The notes: generated by a model from the letters alone, not told the origin. Shown: positions 45,463 to 55,071, numbered from the stretch's first letter. The stretch is 64,000 bases of DNA from Escherichia coli DSM 30083 = JCM 1649 = ATCC 11775 (GCF_003697165.2 NZ_CP033092.2:682001-746000); one strand, 5' to 3'. Numbers and translations: made by a program.

Positions 45463-45503
45463 AAGTCTTCCATGAAAAGGCAGGAATTACCTGCCCATTA
45501 GGG

Positions 45504-46487
45504 TTACATACTTTCTACTAGCTCAAGGTTTTTGGCTGATTGTGCATCTTTCGCCTTGAATTCATCGTATAACGGTTTGACGCGTTCTTTGAAAGCGGAT
45601 TTATCAACATCAACAACTGTTGCGTTCATCCCTTTCATTTTGTCGTAGGCTTCTTTTTCAGCCGCAGGCCAAATGACGTCCTTCATCTGCATCATTGACT
45701 CATCGGCTGCTTTTAATAATGCCGTGCGCTCTTTATCACCAAGTTTATTCAACACGTCGGTGCTGATAATTAACACATCAGGTACCATGGTGTGTTCATC
45801 ACGTGAATAGACTTTTGCGACTTCGGCGTGACGCATATCGGCATAGACAACGGTATTGTTCTCTCCGCCATCAACCACACCTTGCTGAAGTGCGGTGTAG
45901 AGTTCGCCTTGCGCCATCGGGGTAGCGACACCACCGAGTGCTTTCATCATTGCAATGGCGCTGGGGCTTTGTTGAACCCTGATTTTCATTCCCGCTAAAT
46001 CTTCAGGTTTTGTAATCGGTTTATTGGAATAAAAACTTCTCGCACCGCCGTCATAGTACGTAATACCAACAAAACCTTTTCTTTCTGATGAATTAAGTAT
46101 TTTTTTACCTAAATCACTTTGCAGAACACGATAATAGTGATCACGGTCGCGGAATAAGAACGGCAGACTGAAAAGGCTGTAATCCGGAGCAAATGATTCT
46201 AGTGATGCGGCATTAACCTTAACCATCTGTAATGCACCGGAGTTCATTAATTCCAGTGATTCACGCTCATTACCTAATGTCGCATTTGGGTAAATGCGAA
46301 TAACTAATTCACCATTAGAATACTCTTTGGTTTTATCCGCTAAATAGCTTAATGCTTTATGGACAGCATGGCTTTTATCCTGATTATGACTCAGTTTTAA
46401 TGTTGTTTTTGCCAGTGTGGTATTAGATATTAATAAACAACTGGTTAACAGCATAAGCGATGCCGTCAGAGGACGAAGTGCTTTCAT
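45504..46487 (-). CDS. TRAP solute-binding protein (DctP type)
   Basis: 327 residues with a signal peptide (about 1-26, ending TLAK). The DctP fold is shown by NATLGNERESLELMNSGALQM, the GGARSFYSNKPITKPEDLAGMKIRVQ region with the carboxylate-binding Arg, and QGVVDGGENN. These proteins bind organic acids including uronates and aldonates in the periplasm. Context suggests a hexonate or hexuronate, not proven. Confidence 0.92.
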   Translation of the reverse strand: MKALRPLTASLMLLTSCLLISNTTLAKTTLKLSHNQDKSHAVHKALSYLADKTKEYSNGELVIRIYPNATLGNERESLELMNSGALQMVKVNAASLESFAPDYSLFSLPFLFRDRDHYYRVLQSDLGKKILNSSERKGFVGITYYDGGARSFYSNKPITKPEDLAGMKIRVQQSPSAIAMMKALGGVATPMAQGELYTALQQGVVDGGENNTVVYADMRHAEVAKVYSRDEHTMVPDVLIISTDVLNKLGDKERTALLKAADESMMQMKDVIWPAAEKEAYDKMKGMNATVVDVDKSAFKERVKPLYDEFKAKDAQSAKNLELVESM

Positions 46488-46559
46488 ATCCTGCTCCTGG
46501 TTAATATAACAGAAACGATAAATACAGCGCTTTTCTATCGTTATAATAAAAAATAGTGA

Positions 46560-47570
46560 TTAATTCTCTGCCAGATAATGGAATATTCCTGCCGGAACCG
46601 GAATACCTTCCTGTTGGCATTTTTCTTTGTAGTGCATTTGCGGATCGTTCGGCGCTAACACTTTTTCGACACCAGGAGCCGGTTTAACGGCATGCAGCTC
46701 CGTGACCATTTTCGCCATAGTTTTTGCAAAAACAGGATTGCCGAGCTTTTTCGGATCGATGGCAATAACCAAACTTGCCAGCTTACGCATCTTGTCATAA
46801 TCACCATACATGCGAACAATATGGTTGCCAAAATTCGCATTCATCAGCACGCCAGTCAGTGCATCAATAGCCAGTGCAATGCCTGAACCTTTGTGTTGGC
46901 CGAAAGGTAGCAGGTTTTCAATCTTATACGGATCAGTGGTGCCATAACCGTTTTTATCTATCGCCAGCCCTTCACCAATATGTTTTCCGGTTTCCTTTGC
47001 ATGAAGTATTTTGCCGAAAGCCGTGGCACTGGTCGCCATATCAACAATCATCGGATGGCTGTTTTCCACCGGGAAACCAAAGGCGATGGGGTTAGTTCCC
47101 AAAAAGCGCTCGGCGCCGCCATGGGGAGCCACACAGGTATCGGTTTGCGTCATTACGATAGCAACCAACCCTTTGTGGGTGATCATCTCTGCAAAATAAG
47201 ATAACGCACCACAGTGAGACGTGTTTTTAACGCTAACAAAACCGAGGCCCTCTTGCTGGGCCAGTTTAATAGCGTGCTCAGTGGCGCTAATTAATGCGGA
47301 ATGCCCCATTCCGTCGTCAGAGTCGAGAATGGCCACTGACGGTGAAATTTGCTCAATGCTAAACTGCGGGGCTTTATTTAACCCTCCGGCAGCAAGGCGG
47401 GTGCAATAATGTTCGACACGCATAACACCATGTGAATGCACACCGGTAATATCGGCATGTACTAAAACATCTGTCACCTGTTGTATGGTGTCGGTATCCA
47501 GCCCGGCGGTATGTAATTTGTGGTGCACCAGTGATTTTAAATTTTCTTCACTGACATAAACAGTTGTCAT
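46560..47570 (-). CDS. Ldh2-family NAD(P) oxidoreductase (AllD/YiaK-like)
   Basis: 336 residues of the malate/L-lactate dehydrogenase type 2 family. Visible motifs are HADITGVHSHGVMRVEHY, the catalytic-His region VKNTSHCGALSYFA, and GTNPIAFGFP. Relatives include AllD (ureidoglycolate), YiaK (2,3-diketo-L-gulonate) and ComC. Next to the TRAP genes, it probably handles an alpha-hydroxy acid. It is co-directional, 10 bases after the alcohol dehydrogenase and 72 bases before the binding protein. Confidence 0.9.
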   Translation of the reverse strand: MTTVYVSEENLKSLVHHKLHTAGLDTDTIQQVTDVLVHADITGVHSHGVMRVEHYCTRLAAGGLNKAPQFSIEQISPSVAILDSDDGMGHSALISATEHAIKLAQQEGLGFVSVKNTSHCGALSYFAEMITHKGLVAIVMTQTDTCVAPHGGAERFLGTNPIAFGFPVENSHPMIVDMATSATAFGKILHAKETGKHIGEGLAIDKNGYGTTDPYKIENLLPFGQHKGSGIALAIDALTGVLMNANFGNHIVRMYGDYDKMRKLASLVIAIDPKKLGNPVFAKTMAKMVTELHAVKPAPGVEKVLAPNDPQMHYKEKCQQEGIPVPAGIFHYLAEN

Positions 47571-47580
47571 ATTTGTTCCC

Positions 47581-48597
47581 TTAAAAAGTGATCACACCCT
47601 TGACCATATTTTTATTTTCTACAACGTTACGCTGGTAATCTTCGCCAACACTAAAGAAATTGAACGCCTGGTTTTTCATTAAATTTTCGTGAATTTTATT
47701 GCTGCGCATCAGTTCAATCACCAACGCAAAATCTTCCCGTGTGGCATTGCGGCTGCTGAGTAACGTTGTCTCTTTTTTATGGAAGGTCGGATCGTCAATA
47801 ACAAGTTCACCAATATACAAACCGATGAAAACAATTTTGCCGCCATGACGAATAAGATTGACATCATGACTCATTGAAGCTTTATTTCCCGTCGCATCCA
47901 GGACTACGCAAGCCAGTTCGCCGCCAAACACTTCACTAAGCGCGGCAATAAAACCTTCCTGTGTTGGGTCGAAGACATTAATTGCCAGATGATCCACAAC
48001 GTGCTGGCGACGTTGACAGTCAATATCAGCAACAACAACATGTGCCCCTTTAGCCCTGGCGATGGCTGCGGTAGCCAGACCGATTGGCCCAGCGCCAATC
48101 ACCAGTACGTTTTGTTCAGCCTTGATCTCTGCCCGACGAACGGCATGTGCACCAATGGCGAAACATTCAACCAATGCTCCGGCACTGTCGCTGACCTCGT
48201 CAGGGAGAGGCACAAGGTTGTCTTCACGTACCGCAAGGTACTCACTAAAACCCCCATCCTGATGCACGCCATACAGCGAAACACGTTCGCAACAGTTCGT
48301 TTTCTCTTCCCGACAGGCTGCGCACTCGCCACACGGAATGCATGGGATGACGGAATAGCGCTGGCCTGATTGTGCTGTTTGGCACTGGCTGCCTCGCGAA
48401 ACCGCTTCGGCGCATATTTCATGACCTAATACACGTGGGTAGCTAAAAAAAGGCTGTCTGCCGGCAAAAGCGTGAATATCCGTACCACAAATACCCACAG
48501 CTTTGATTTTTAACAGCACTTCATTATCTGCTGGTGTGGGAATATCCTTTTCCACATATTCCATAACGCCAGGCTGCTGACAAATTAATGTTTTCAT
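47581..48597 (-). CDS. Zinc alcohol dehydrogenase, LgoD/gulonate type
   Basis: 338 residues, medium-chain dehydrogenase. Catalytic zinc ligands are in GICGTDIH and GHEICAEAV; structural zinc cysteines are in CGECAACREEKTNCC; the NAD site is VIGAGPIGLATAA. It closely resembles E. coli LgoD (YjjN), which oxidises L-galactonate at C5 to tagaturonate; L-gulonate 5-dehydrogenase is the sister activity. It overlaps the next upstream gene by 4 bases, so the two enzymes probably act in sequence. Confidence 0.88.
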   Translation of the reverse strand: MKTLICQQPGVMEYVEKDIPTPADNEVLLKIKAVGICGTDIHAFAGRQPFFSYPRVLGHEICAEAVSRGSQCQTAQSGQRYSVIPCIPCGECAACREEKTNCCERVSLYGVHQDGGFSEYLAVREDNLVPLPDEVSDSAGALVECFAIGAHAVRRAEIKAEQNVLVIGAGPIGLATAAIARAKGAHVVVADIDCQRRQHVVDHLAINVFDPTQEGFIAALSEVFGGELACVVLDATGNKASMSHDVNLIRHGGKIVFIGLYIGELVIDDPTFHKKETTLLSSRNATREDFALVIELMRSNKIHENLMKNQAFNFFSVGEDYQRNVVENKNMVKGVITF

Positions 48598-50066
48598 TTC
48601 TGCTCATCCGATAATAATTGGCTGATGGTGGCCTTGATGCCTTTGTTTTTTATATTCGCAAAGGCGATTTTTATTTCATTTATAAATGGCTGATGGTTGC
48701 TTAAATCACCAAATATGGCGCTAAGGTGCAGTAATGCGAGCGCCTGTTGCCATGCGTCTTGTTGTTCCTTTATTAGCGCCTGAAATTGGTCATTCATTGG
48801 ATCAGCGACAGACTGGCTTTTCTCAACAGCATCAATGACATAATGCAACCAACCAGCAACGAGCAGTGACAGAACAGCATTGTTTTGTTTTTGCTGATGC
48901 AATTTCAGCCAGGGCGTCAGTGCACGCTGGGGAAGCTTTTGTGAACCGTCCATGGCTATTTGCCCGGTACGGTGTGCAACGTTACGGTTGCTAAAGCGTT
49001 CAATTAACAGGTCGGCGTATTCCTGGATGTTGATATTTAAGTCTGGATTAAGTGTTCGGGCTTGTTCATTAATCATCAGTTGGTGGGTAATGGAACGAAA
49101 ATTAGCGTCTTCCATGCATTGCCAGATAAACTCATAGCCAGCCAGTGAGCCGTTATAAGCCAGAAATGAATGGCTACCATTTAACATGCGTAACTTCATC
49201 TCTTCATAAGGCTGAACATTGCTGACAAACATCGCGCCGGCTTTATCCCATTCCGGTCGTCCGCGCACAAAATTATCTTCGATAACCCACTGACGAAATG
49301 ATTCGCAGACGATCCCGCAGGGATCGGCATAACCGGTTTTAGTTTCCAGTAAGGCGAATTGCGATTCAGTCATTGCCGGAACAATGCGATCGACCATCGT
49401 GCCTGGAAATGAGACATTTTCTTCGATCCACTGAGCCAGGGGCTGGTCCAGTTGTCGGGCAAAACCGAGAACGGCATTGCGCGTCAGATGCCCATTGTCT
49501 GGCAAGTTGTCACAGGAGAGCACACTAAAAGCGGCGAGTCCTGCCGCTTTACGTTGTTGCAAAGCACAGACGATCACGCCAATAGCCGACTGAGGCGCAT
49601 CCGGATTTTGTAGATCGTGGTTGATTAATCCATTGGTGAGATCAAGTGATCGCGTTTGCGGATCGAGACAATAGCCTTTCTCGGTGATAGTTAATGAAAC
49701 GATTTTTACCTGAGGTTCAGCCAGTTTATGGATTGCTGCGGCAATGCCATCTCTGGGGGTATGAATACCGCCAGCCACCGAACGCACAAGGCGTGAGGTA
49801 GATTGCGATGCAGATGTTTCCACAACCGAAAACAGCCCATTTTGCGCATTTAAGTTTTCGATCAGTTGAGCATCACCAAACAGGTTGATCTCAAAGATCC
49901 CCCAGCGGGTGTCCGAAAGTTGATTAGCGAGATCCGTGTAGACAGCCTGGTGTCCGCGATGAAAAGCGCCAAAACCAATATGGACAATATCTGCCTGTAA
50001 CCCGTCCCGAGGCCAGGTGGTTACCTGATCATAGTGGGCGGCAGCGATACTTTCGTTCCCTGACAT
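48594..50066 (-). CDS. Mannitol dehydrogenase family hexuronate reductase
   Basis: 490 residues from ATG 50066 (MSGNES) with AGGAGT upstream; 12 more in-frame codons to 50102 cross a TAGACCAA repeat and are rejected. It is a long-chain polyol dehydrogenase of the UxuB/UxaB type: HIGFGAFHRGHQA nucleotide site near 30-42 and the family motif KLRMLNGSHS. UxuB reduces fructuronate to D-mannonate. It is the first structural gene of the operon. Confidence 0.9.
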   Translation of the reverse strand: MSGNESIAAAHYDQVTTWPRDGLQADIVHIGFGAFHRGHQAVYTDLANQLSDTRWGIFEINLFGDAQLIENLNAQNGLFSVVETSASQSTSRLVRSVAGGIHTPRDGIAAAIHKLAEPQVKIVSLTITEKGYCLDPQTRSLDLTNGLINHDLQNPDAPQSAIGVIVCALQQRKAAGLAAFSVLSCDNLPDNGHLTRNAVLGFARQLDQPLAQWIEENVSFPGTMVDRIVPAMTESQFALLETKTGYADPCGIVCESFRQWVIEDNFVRGRPEWDKAGAMFVSNVQPYEEMKLRMLNGSHSFLAYNGSLAGYEFIWQCMEDANFRSITHQLMINEQARTLNPDLNINIQEYADLLIERFSNRNVAHRTGQIAMDGSQKLPQRALTPWLKLHQQKQNNAVLSLLVAGWLHYVIDAVEKSQSVADPMNDQFQALIKEQQDAWQQALALLHLSAIFGDLSNHQPFINEIKIAFANIKNKGIKATISQLLSDEQK

Positions 50067-50094
50067 TATGCTCTTACTCCTGACGACTTGTGTG

Positions 50095-50310
50095 TAGACC
50101 AATTTACATAATTCACTAGACCAAAAACAGAGAGATGCATCACGCTTGCAGAGAAAGGTAAAAGTACGAAACAGAACAACAAGGCGTTATTTATATCTGT
50201 ATCAATGAGTTATATGAATAAAATGAAAGGAAAGTTTTTTAGAGGTCAGTTTTTAGGATAATTGCCGCTAATCTAAGATATCTGATGATAGTCGATTTAT
50301 TAGACCAATT
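50095..50310. repeat. Three TAGACCAA direct repeats (candidate operators)
   Basis: TAGACCAATT at 50095-50104, TAGACCAAAA at 50117-50126 and TAGACCAATT at 50301-50310 lie upstream of the dehydrogenase/TRAP operon, the first two exactly 22 bases (two helix turns) apart. ACCAATT is a half of the TTGGT/ACCAA sites used by FadR-subfamily GntR regulators, so the GntR gene next door is the likely reader. Confidence 0.6.
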
Positions 50311-50345
50311 AAAAAGAGAGCGTGTACCAGTGGAGGGCGAAAGGC

Positions 50346-50377
50346 AGAGCCGGCGTTATTTTTCCCGCCAGCTCTGG
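50346..50377 (-). terminator. Hairpin after the gntR-type gene
   Basis: GCAGAGCCGGCG and CGCCAGCTCTG form an imperfect stem (one bulged base) 12 bases after the regulator stop. The T-rich segment lies in the loop, so termination is uncertain. Confidence 0.45.
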
Positions 50378-50388
50378 ACTAATGAAGG

Positions 50389-51138
50389 TTAACGAGCGAA
50401 GAAAAAGTCATCAAAATCGCTGATGGAAGCGTCTTGTTTGAAGATTTTGATCAGTTCATTTTTGCTGTTTTCCAGATGTCTCCAGGACGCTTCCCTGGCG
50501 AGCTCTGAATCTTTCTGTTGCAGAGCCAGGAAAATAGCCCGGTGATCTTCCAGCCATTGCAGACGCAAATGCTTTTCATGCAGGTACTTGTAGTTAAGTT
50601 TCTTCCAGCGGGGGTTTTCTGTACGAACTGCCCGCCATAATTCAGCAGCTTGTTTGATGAGTACCCGATTTTGCGTCGCTTCGGCAATAATGCTATGAAA
50701 TCGGTGATCCAGGTCTTCAAATCTATCACTTTCCGCAGCGATAGCGTTTTCCTGCAAACTAATGATTTTCTTTAACTCTTGTAACTCGTTAAAGCTAATC
50801 TGGCTGGCTGCAAAACCGGTAATATTGCTCTCAATTACCTGACGTGCCTGTAACAGTTCAAACGGGCCAATTTCTGAATAGGGCATTAATGATTTCTGGT
50901 TGAGCTTATCGGTGGAGTCGACAAAGAAAATCCCTGACCCTTGCTTCACATTCAATACGCCTTTCAGTTCCAGCATAATGATGGCTTCACGAATGGTAGT
51001 TCGGCTGGTATTAAACCGCTCGCTCAGTTCACGTTCTGAAGGTAAGCGTTCTCCGGCCTTAAATACGCCTGAATACAGCAGCTCTTCAATCTGTAGACCA
51101 ATATCGTAATAGCGGCGCTTTGTAATAACCTGTTCCAT
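50389..51138 (-). CDS. GntR/FadR-family transcription regulator
   Basis: 249 residues. The winged helix (about 10-75, RLPSERELSERFNTSRTTIREAI) and the all-helical FCD ligand domain (about 90-230, with DLDHRFHSIIAEATQN and metal-ligand-type histidines) place it with UxuR, ExuR and LldR. It is transcribed in the same direction as the dehydrogenase/TRAP operon, just upstream of the TAGACCAA repeats, and probably represses that operon until a sugar acid binds. Confidence 0.9.
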   Translation of the reverse strand: MEQVITKRRYYDIGLQIEELLYSGVFKAGERLPSERELSERFNTSRTTIREAIIMLELKGVLNVKQGSGIFFVDSTDKLNQKSLMPYSEIGPFELLQARQVIESNITGFAASQISFNELQELKKIISLQENAIAAESDRFEDLDHRFHSIIAEATQNRVLIKQAAELWRAVRTENPRWKKLNYKYLHEKHLRLQWLEDHRAIFLALQQKDSELAREASWRHLENSKNELIKIFKQDASISDFDDFFFAR

Positions 51139-51389
51139 ACCTTGCCTTACTGTGGGTGTCCTCGGATAGCCGATCGTCGTGCAATATGATTTGAACGTTG
51201 CTGATCGGCATAAATAGTAGCGGCAGTTGCCACGATACCGCCAGCCTTAAATGTGCTTGCCCAAGTCGGGCAGTGAAAAACCTCACCAGGGTATTTCGCC
51301 ACCGTTCATCAACATCACTTCATTTCCGCGTGTGATACAGCGTATAATCCCCGGCCTTTGATTATTTTTTTACCATTTCTGGAAGCAAA

Positions 51390-53609
51390 ATGAGCTCTAT
51401 CTCCCTGATCCAACCGGATCGCGACCTGTTCTCCTGGCCGCAGTACTGGGCCGCCTGTTTTGGACCGGCACCGTTTTTGCCGATGTCACGTGAAGAGATG
51501 GATCAACTTGGCTGGGATAGCTGCGACATCATTTTGGTAACAGGTGATGCGTATGTTGATCACCCAAGCTTCGGGATGGCGATTTGTGGTCGTATGCTGG
51601 AAGCGCAGGGCTTTCGCGTGGGGATCATCGCTCAGCCAGACTGGAGCAGTAAAGACGATTTCATGCGTCTGGGTAAACCGAATCTGTTTTTCGGTGTTAC
51701 TGCTGGCAACATGGACTCGATGATCAACCGCTATACCGCCGATCGCCGTTTACGTCATGACGATGCCTACACGCCAGATAATGTCGCGGGTAAGCGTCCG
51801 GATCGCGCCACACTGGTTTATACCCAACGTTGTAAAGAGGCGTGGAAAGATGTGCCGGTGATCCTCGGCGGTATTGAGGCCAGCCTGCGCCGTACCGCGC
51901 ACTATGATTACTGGTCGGATACCGTGCGCCGTTCCGTGCTGGTGGATTCGAAAGCCGACATGCTGATGTTTGGTAACGGTGAGCGTCCGCTGGTGGAAGT
52001 GGCGCACCGTCTGGCGATGGGCGAGCCGATTAGTGAAATCCGCGATGTGCGTAATACCGCGATTATCGTAAAAGAGGCGTTGCCTGGCTGGAGCGGTGTG
52101 GATTCCACCCGTCTTGATACCCCAGGGAAAATCGACCCAATCCCGCATCCGTATGGCGAAGATTTGCCGTGCGCGGATAACAAACCGGTAGCTCCGAAAA
52201 AGCAGGAAGCCAAAGCTGTAACCGTGCAGCCACCACGCCCGAAACCGTGGGAAAAAACCTACGTGTTGCTGCCTTCTTTCGAGAAAGTGAAGGGCGATAA
52301 AGTGCTGTACGCCCATGCTTCGCGCATTCTGCACCACGAAACTAACCCAGGCTGCGCCCGCGCATTGATGCAAAAACATGGCGACCGCTATGTATGGATC
52401 AACCCGCCTGCTATTCCGCTTTCTACCGAAGAGATGGATAGCGTCTTTGCGCTGCCGTACAAGCGCGTGCCGCATCCGGCTTACGGTAATGCCCGAATTC
52501 CGGCTTACGAAATGATTCGTTTCTCGGTCAACATTATGCGTGGCTGCTTTGGCGGCTGCTCTTTCTGTTCTATTACCGAGCACGAAGGGCGCATTATTCA
52601 GAGCCGTTCCGAAGATTCGATTATTAATGAGATCGAAGCGATCCGCGACACTGTTCCAGGTTTTACGGGCGTGATTTCCGATCTCGGTGGGCCTACTGCC
52701 AACATGTATATGTTGCGTTGCAAATCGCCACGCGCTGAGCAAACCTGCCGTCGTTTGTCGTGCGTTTATCCGGATATTTGTCCGCATATGGACACTAACC
52801 ACGAACCGACGATTAACCTCTATCGCCGTGCGCGCGATCTGAAAGGCATTAAAAAGATCCTGATTGCCTCTGGTGTGCGTTATGACATCGCCGTAGAAGA
52901 TCCGCGCTATATCAAAGAGCTGGCGACCCATCACGTTGGCGGTTATCTGAAGATTGCCCCGGAACATACCGAAGAAGGGCCGTTATCGAAGATGATGAAG
53001 CCGGGCATGGGCAGCTATGACCGCTTTAAAGAGCTGTTCGATACTTACTCGAAACAGGCAGGTAAAGAACAGTATCTGATCCCGTATTTCATCTCCGCGC
53101 ACCCGGGTACGCGTGATGAAGATATGGTGAATCTGGCGCTATGGCTGAAAAAGCATCGCTTCCGCCTCGACCAGGTGCAGAACTTCTATCCGTCGCCGCT
53201 GGCTAACTCGACCACCATGTATTACACCGGCAAAAACCCGCTGGCGAAGATTGGTTATAAGAGTGAAGACGTCTTCGTACCGAAGGGCGACAAGCAGCGT
53301 CGCCTGCATAAAGCGTTGTTGCGTTACCACGATCCGGCAAACTGGCCGTTAATCCGCCAGGCGCTGGAAGCGATGGGCAAAAAGCATCTGATTGGCAGCC
53401 GTCGCGATTGCTTAGTGCCTGCGCCAACCATTGAAGAGATGCGTGAGGCTCGCCGCCAGAACCGCAATACCCGTCCGGCGTTGACTAAACATACGCCGAT
53501 GGCGACCCAGCGTCAGACGCCTGCTACGGCAAAAAAAGCGTCGTCTACGCAATCTCGCCTGCAGAATGCTGGTGCGAAGAAACGCCCTAAAGCGGCGGTT
53601 GGACGTTAA
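51390..53609 (+). CDS. ygiQ: Radical SAM protein YgiQ
   Basis: 739 residues, full length and uninterrupted. An N-terminal UPF0313 domain is followed by the radical SAM cluster motif CFGGCSFC (CxxxCxxC, near residue 387) in a TIM-barrel-like core. The C-terminal 60 residues are basic and low in complexity. It is presumed to cleave S-adenosylmethionine for an unknown reaction. The gene is monocistronic with a strong terminator. Confidence 0.94.
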   Translation: MSSISLIQPDRDLFSWPQYWAACFGPAPFLPMSREEMDQLGWDSCDIILVTGDAYVDHPSFGMAICGRMLEAQGFRVGIIAQPDWSSKDDFMRLGKPNLFFGVTAGNMDSMINRYTADRRLRHDDAYTPDNVAGKRPDRATLVYTQRCKEAWKDVPVILGGIEASLRRTAHYDYWSDTVRRSVLVDSKADMLMFGNGERPLVEVAHRLAMGEPISEIRDVRNTAIIVKEALPGWSGVDSTRLDTPGKIDPIPHPYGEDLPCADNKPVAPKKQEAKAVTVQPPRPKPWEKTYVLLPSFEKVKGDKVLYAHASRILHHETNPGCARALMQKHGDRYVWINPPAIPLSTEEMDSVFALPYKRVPHPAYGNARIPAYEMIRFSVNIMRGCFGGCSFCSITEHEGRIIQSRSEDSIINEIEAIRDTVPGFTGVISDLGGPTANMYMLRCKSPRAEQTCRRLSCVYPDICPHMDTNHEPTINLYRRARDLKGIKKILIASGVRYDIAVEDPRYIKELATHHVGGYLKIAPEHTEEGPLSKMMKPGMGSYDRFKELFDTYSKQAGKEQYLIPYFISAHPGTRDEDMVNLALWLKKHRFRLDQVQNFYPSPLANSTTMYYTGKNPLAKIGYKSEDVFVPKGDKQRRLHKALLRYHDPANWPLIRQALEAMGKKHLIGSRRDCLVPAPTIEEMREARRQNRNTRPALTKHTPMATQRQTPATAKKASSTQSRLQNAGAKKRPKAAVGR

Positions 53610-53650
53610 AAAATATCCCCGGTAACAGAATGCTGCCGGGGATTTTTTTA
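53608..53650. terminator. Bidirectional terminator between ygiQ and yqhH
   Basis: ATCCCCGGTAAC/GCTGCCGGGGAT stem with an A-run before and seven T after; suits both convergent genes. Confidence 0.9.
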
Positions 53651-53908
53651 TCATTCTGCGTACATACGCAAGCAGCGCAGGCAGTCGAAATAGTCCTGTG
53701 CATCAAGACGCGTATTGGCTCTGTTAGCTTCGGATTTGGCAGCATAGATTTGTGGGCGTAATGCTTTCATATCCTGCTCAAGCCGGGCGATTTTGGCATT
53801 TAATGTTTGCACATTGCTCGCCAGCTGATTGATCTTTTGCTCATTGACGCAGCCACTGAGCAAGCAGGTTGCCAGAACAACAGCTCCCACGGTGAAAATC
53901 GTTTTCAT
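53651..53908 (-). CDS. yqhH: Lpp-like outer membrane lipoprotein YqhH
   Basis: 85 residues. Lipobox LLSGC puts the lipidated Cys at residue 20, followed by heptad repeats (INQLASNVQTLNAKIARLEQDMK) as in Braun lipoprotein. Unlike Lpp it ends in MYAE rather than a C-terminal Lys, so peptidoglycan attachment by L,D-transpeptidases is not expected. It is a YqhH/Lpp paralogue of unknown role; yqhG is 50 bases upstream. Confidence 0.92.
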   Translation of the reverse strand: MKTIFTVGAVVLATCLLSGCVNEQKINQLASNVQTLNAKIARLEQDMKALRPQIYAAKSEANRANTRLDAQDYFDCLRCLRMYAE

Positions 53909-53958
53909 ATAGTGTTCCCTTTTATTTATTGTTCCGGCTAATTGTTATTTAATTCAGC

Positions 53959-54885
53959 TCATTGTTTTAATCTGGCGGCGGTTTTTGCCTCAATCTGCTT
54001 AAGTAGGCTGCCGCTGTTCGGGCGGATAAAATCAGCGATTTCCCACTTACCTTCGCGCCGCTGTAAAATCAGTTCTTGCTCTTCGTTGTTGCCATTGGTC
54101 AGCGTAAAGCGAACATGAATGCGGGCGGAATCGGTGGTTTTCTCCAGGACTCGAATTTCATCAACGCGTGAAAATAACGACTCTTCGCCAAAACAGATCG
54201 GATTGTCGTAAATAAATTGCCGTTCTATTTGCATATCTTCATCGGGATTGTTGGCCGTCTTGAAGGTGGTTTTATAGAAGGCATTGACCGCCTGGCGGTA
54301 AGAGTCGGAAACCACCCACGTCCACGGCCAGCTATAATCAGCAATATGTTCAAAGAGTTCGGCAACAAAGGCTTCCGGCTGTTCTTTTTGCAACGAAGCT
54401 ATAGCGGCCAGCGTTTTTTCATTCTCGCTATTAACCGCTTGTAAGACGCTGCCATGATTGCTGACAATATCGCCAATGACCCAACGACCATTTTCCGCCA
54501 CCATTTTCAGTGTCTGCGAGGTCTTTTCTTTATCGTCTTTAAAGATACGAAAGCGCACAACGGCATCGGCATGATCGGCGTCAGTTTGGGTTATCGCTAC
54601 GCTTTCTAACACCAGATCGCCAAAATCCTGACAATCACAAACCGGATCATAATCCAGCCAGCCAATATTGCCCGGCAGCGTAAGATTGTCGTTCAGGGTA
54701 AGCGCCTGTTGAATACGCGCAGAAGTTATCGCTCGCTCTCCGGTTTCACCAAAATAAGGGGCAGTGGCATCTGATTTATAGTTCTGATAAATATGCCGGA
54801 CTGTTTGTTCTACGGTCTGTGAGGGGGGCTGTGCGTGTACGGTAAAACTTGCCAGGGCTGCTAAAAACAGAAGTATTATTTTCAT
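53959..54885 (-). CDS. yqhG: Periplasmic DUF3828 protein YqhG
   Basis: 308 residues. The signal peptide (MKIILLFLAALASFTVHA) precedes two similar NTF2-like domains of about 140 residues each; both halves repeat the pattern ARIHVRF/ADAVVRF ... GRWVIGDIVSNHGSVL / GKWEIADFIRPNSGSLL. It is an exported protein of unknown function with an apparent internal duplication. Confidence 0.92.
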   Translation of the reverse strand: MKIILLFLAALASFTVHAQPPSQTVEQTVRHIYQNYKSDATAPYFGETGERAITSARIQQALTLNDNLTLPGNIGWLDYDPVCDCQDFGDLVLESVAITQTDADHADAVVRFRIFKDDKEKTSQTLKMVAENGRWVIGDIVSNHGSVLQAVNSENEKTLAAIASLQKEQPEAFVAELFEHIADYSWPWTWVVSDSYRQAVNAFYKTTFKTANNPDEDMQIERQFIYDNPICFGEESLFSRVDEIRVLEKTTDSARIHVRFTLTNGNNEEQELILQRREGKWEIADFIRPNSGSLLKQIEAKTAARLKQ

Positions 54886-55039
54886 CTGTTTTTCACCTCT
54901 CCGTTGCGTTTATCCCGGATATAGATGAGTTGTTCTTTTAAGAGCTTCCGGCTCTGCATGATGATGTCCTTATATTTGGCATTCCTGAACAAGGAAGAGT
55001 AGCAACGGGCGGGACGCGAGGGGAATAAATGATTTCTGA

Positions 55040-55071
55040 AAAGTCCGGTAGCGGAACATTACCGCCACCGG
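55040..55071 (-). terminator. Terminator of yqhD-dkgA
   Basis: On the minus strand CCGGTGGCGG-TAATGTT-CCGCTACCGG pairs with one G-U and is followed by ACTTTTC, 13 bases after dkgA. Confidence 0.8.

Noticed and set aside
51750..52967. 405-residue open frame antisense to ygiQ
   Set aside because: It mirrors a long conserved gene; high-GC third positions of ygiQ explain the lack of stops. No ribosome site or recognisable domain.
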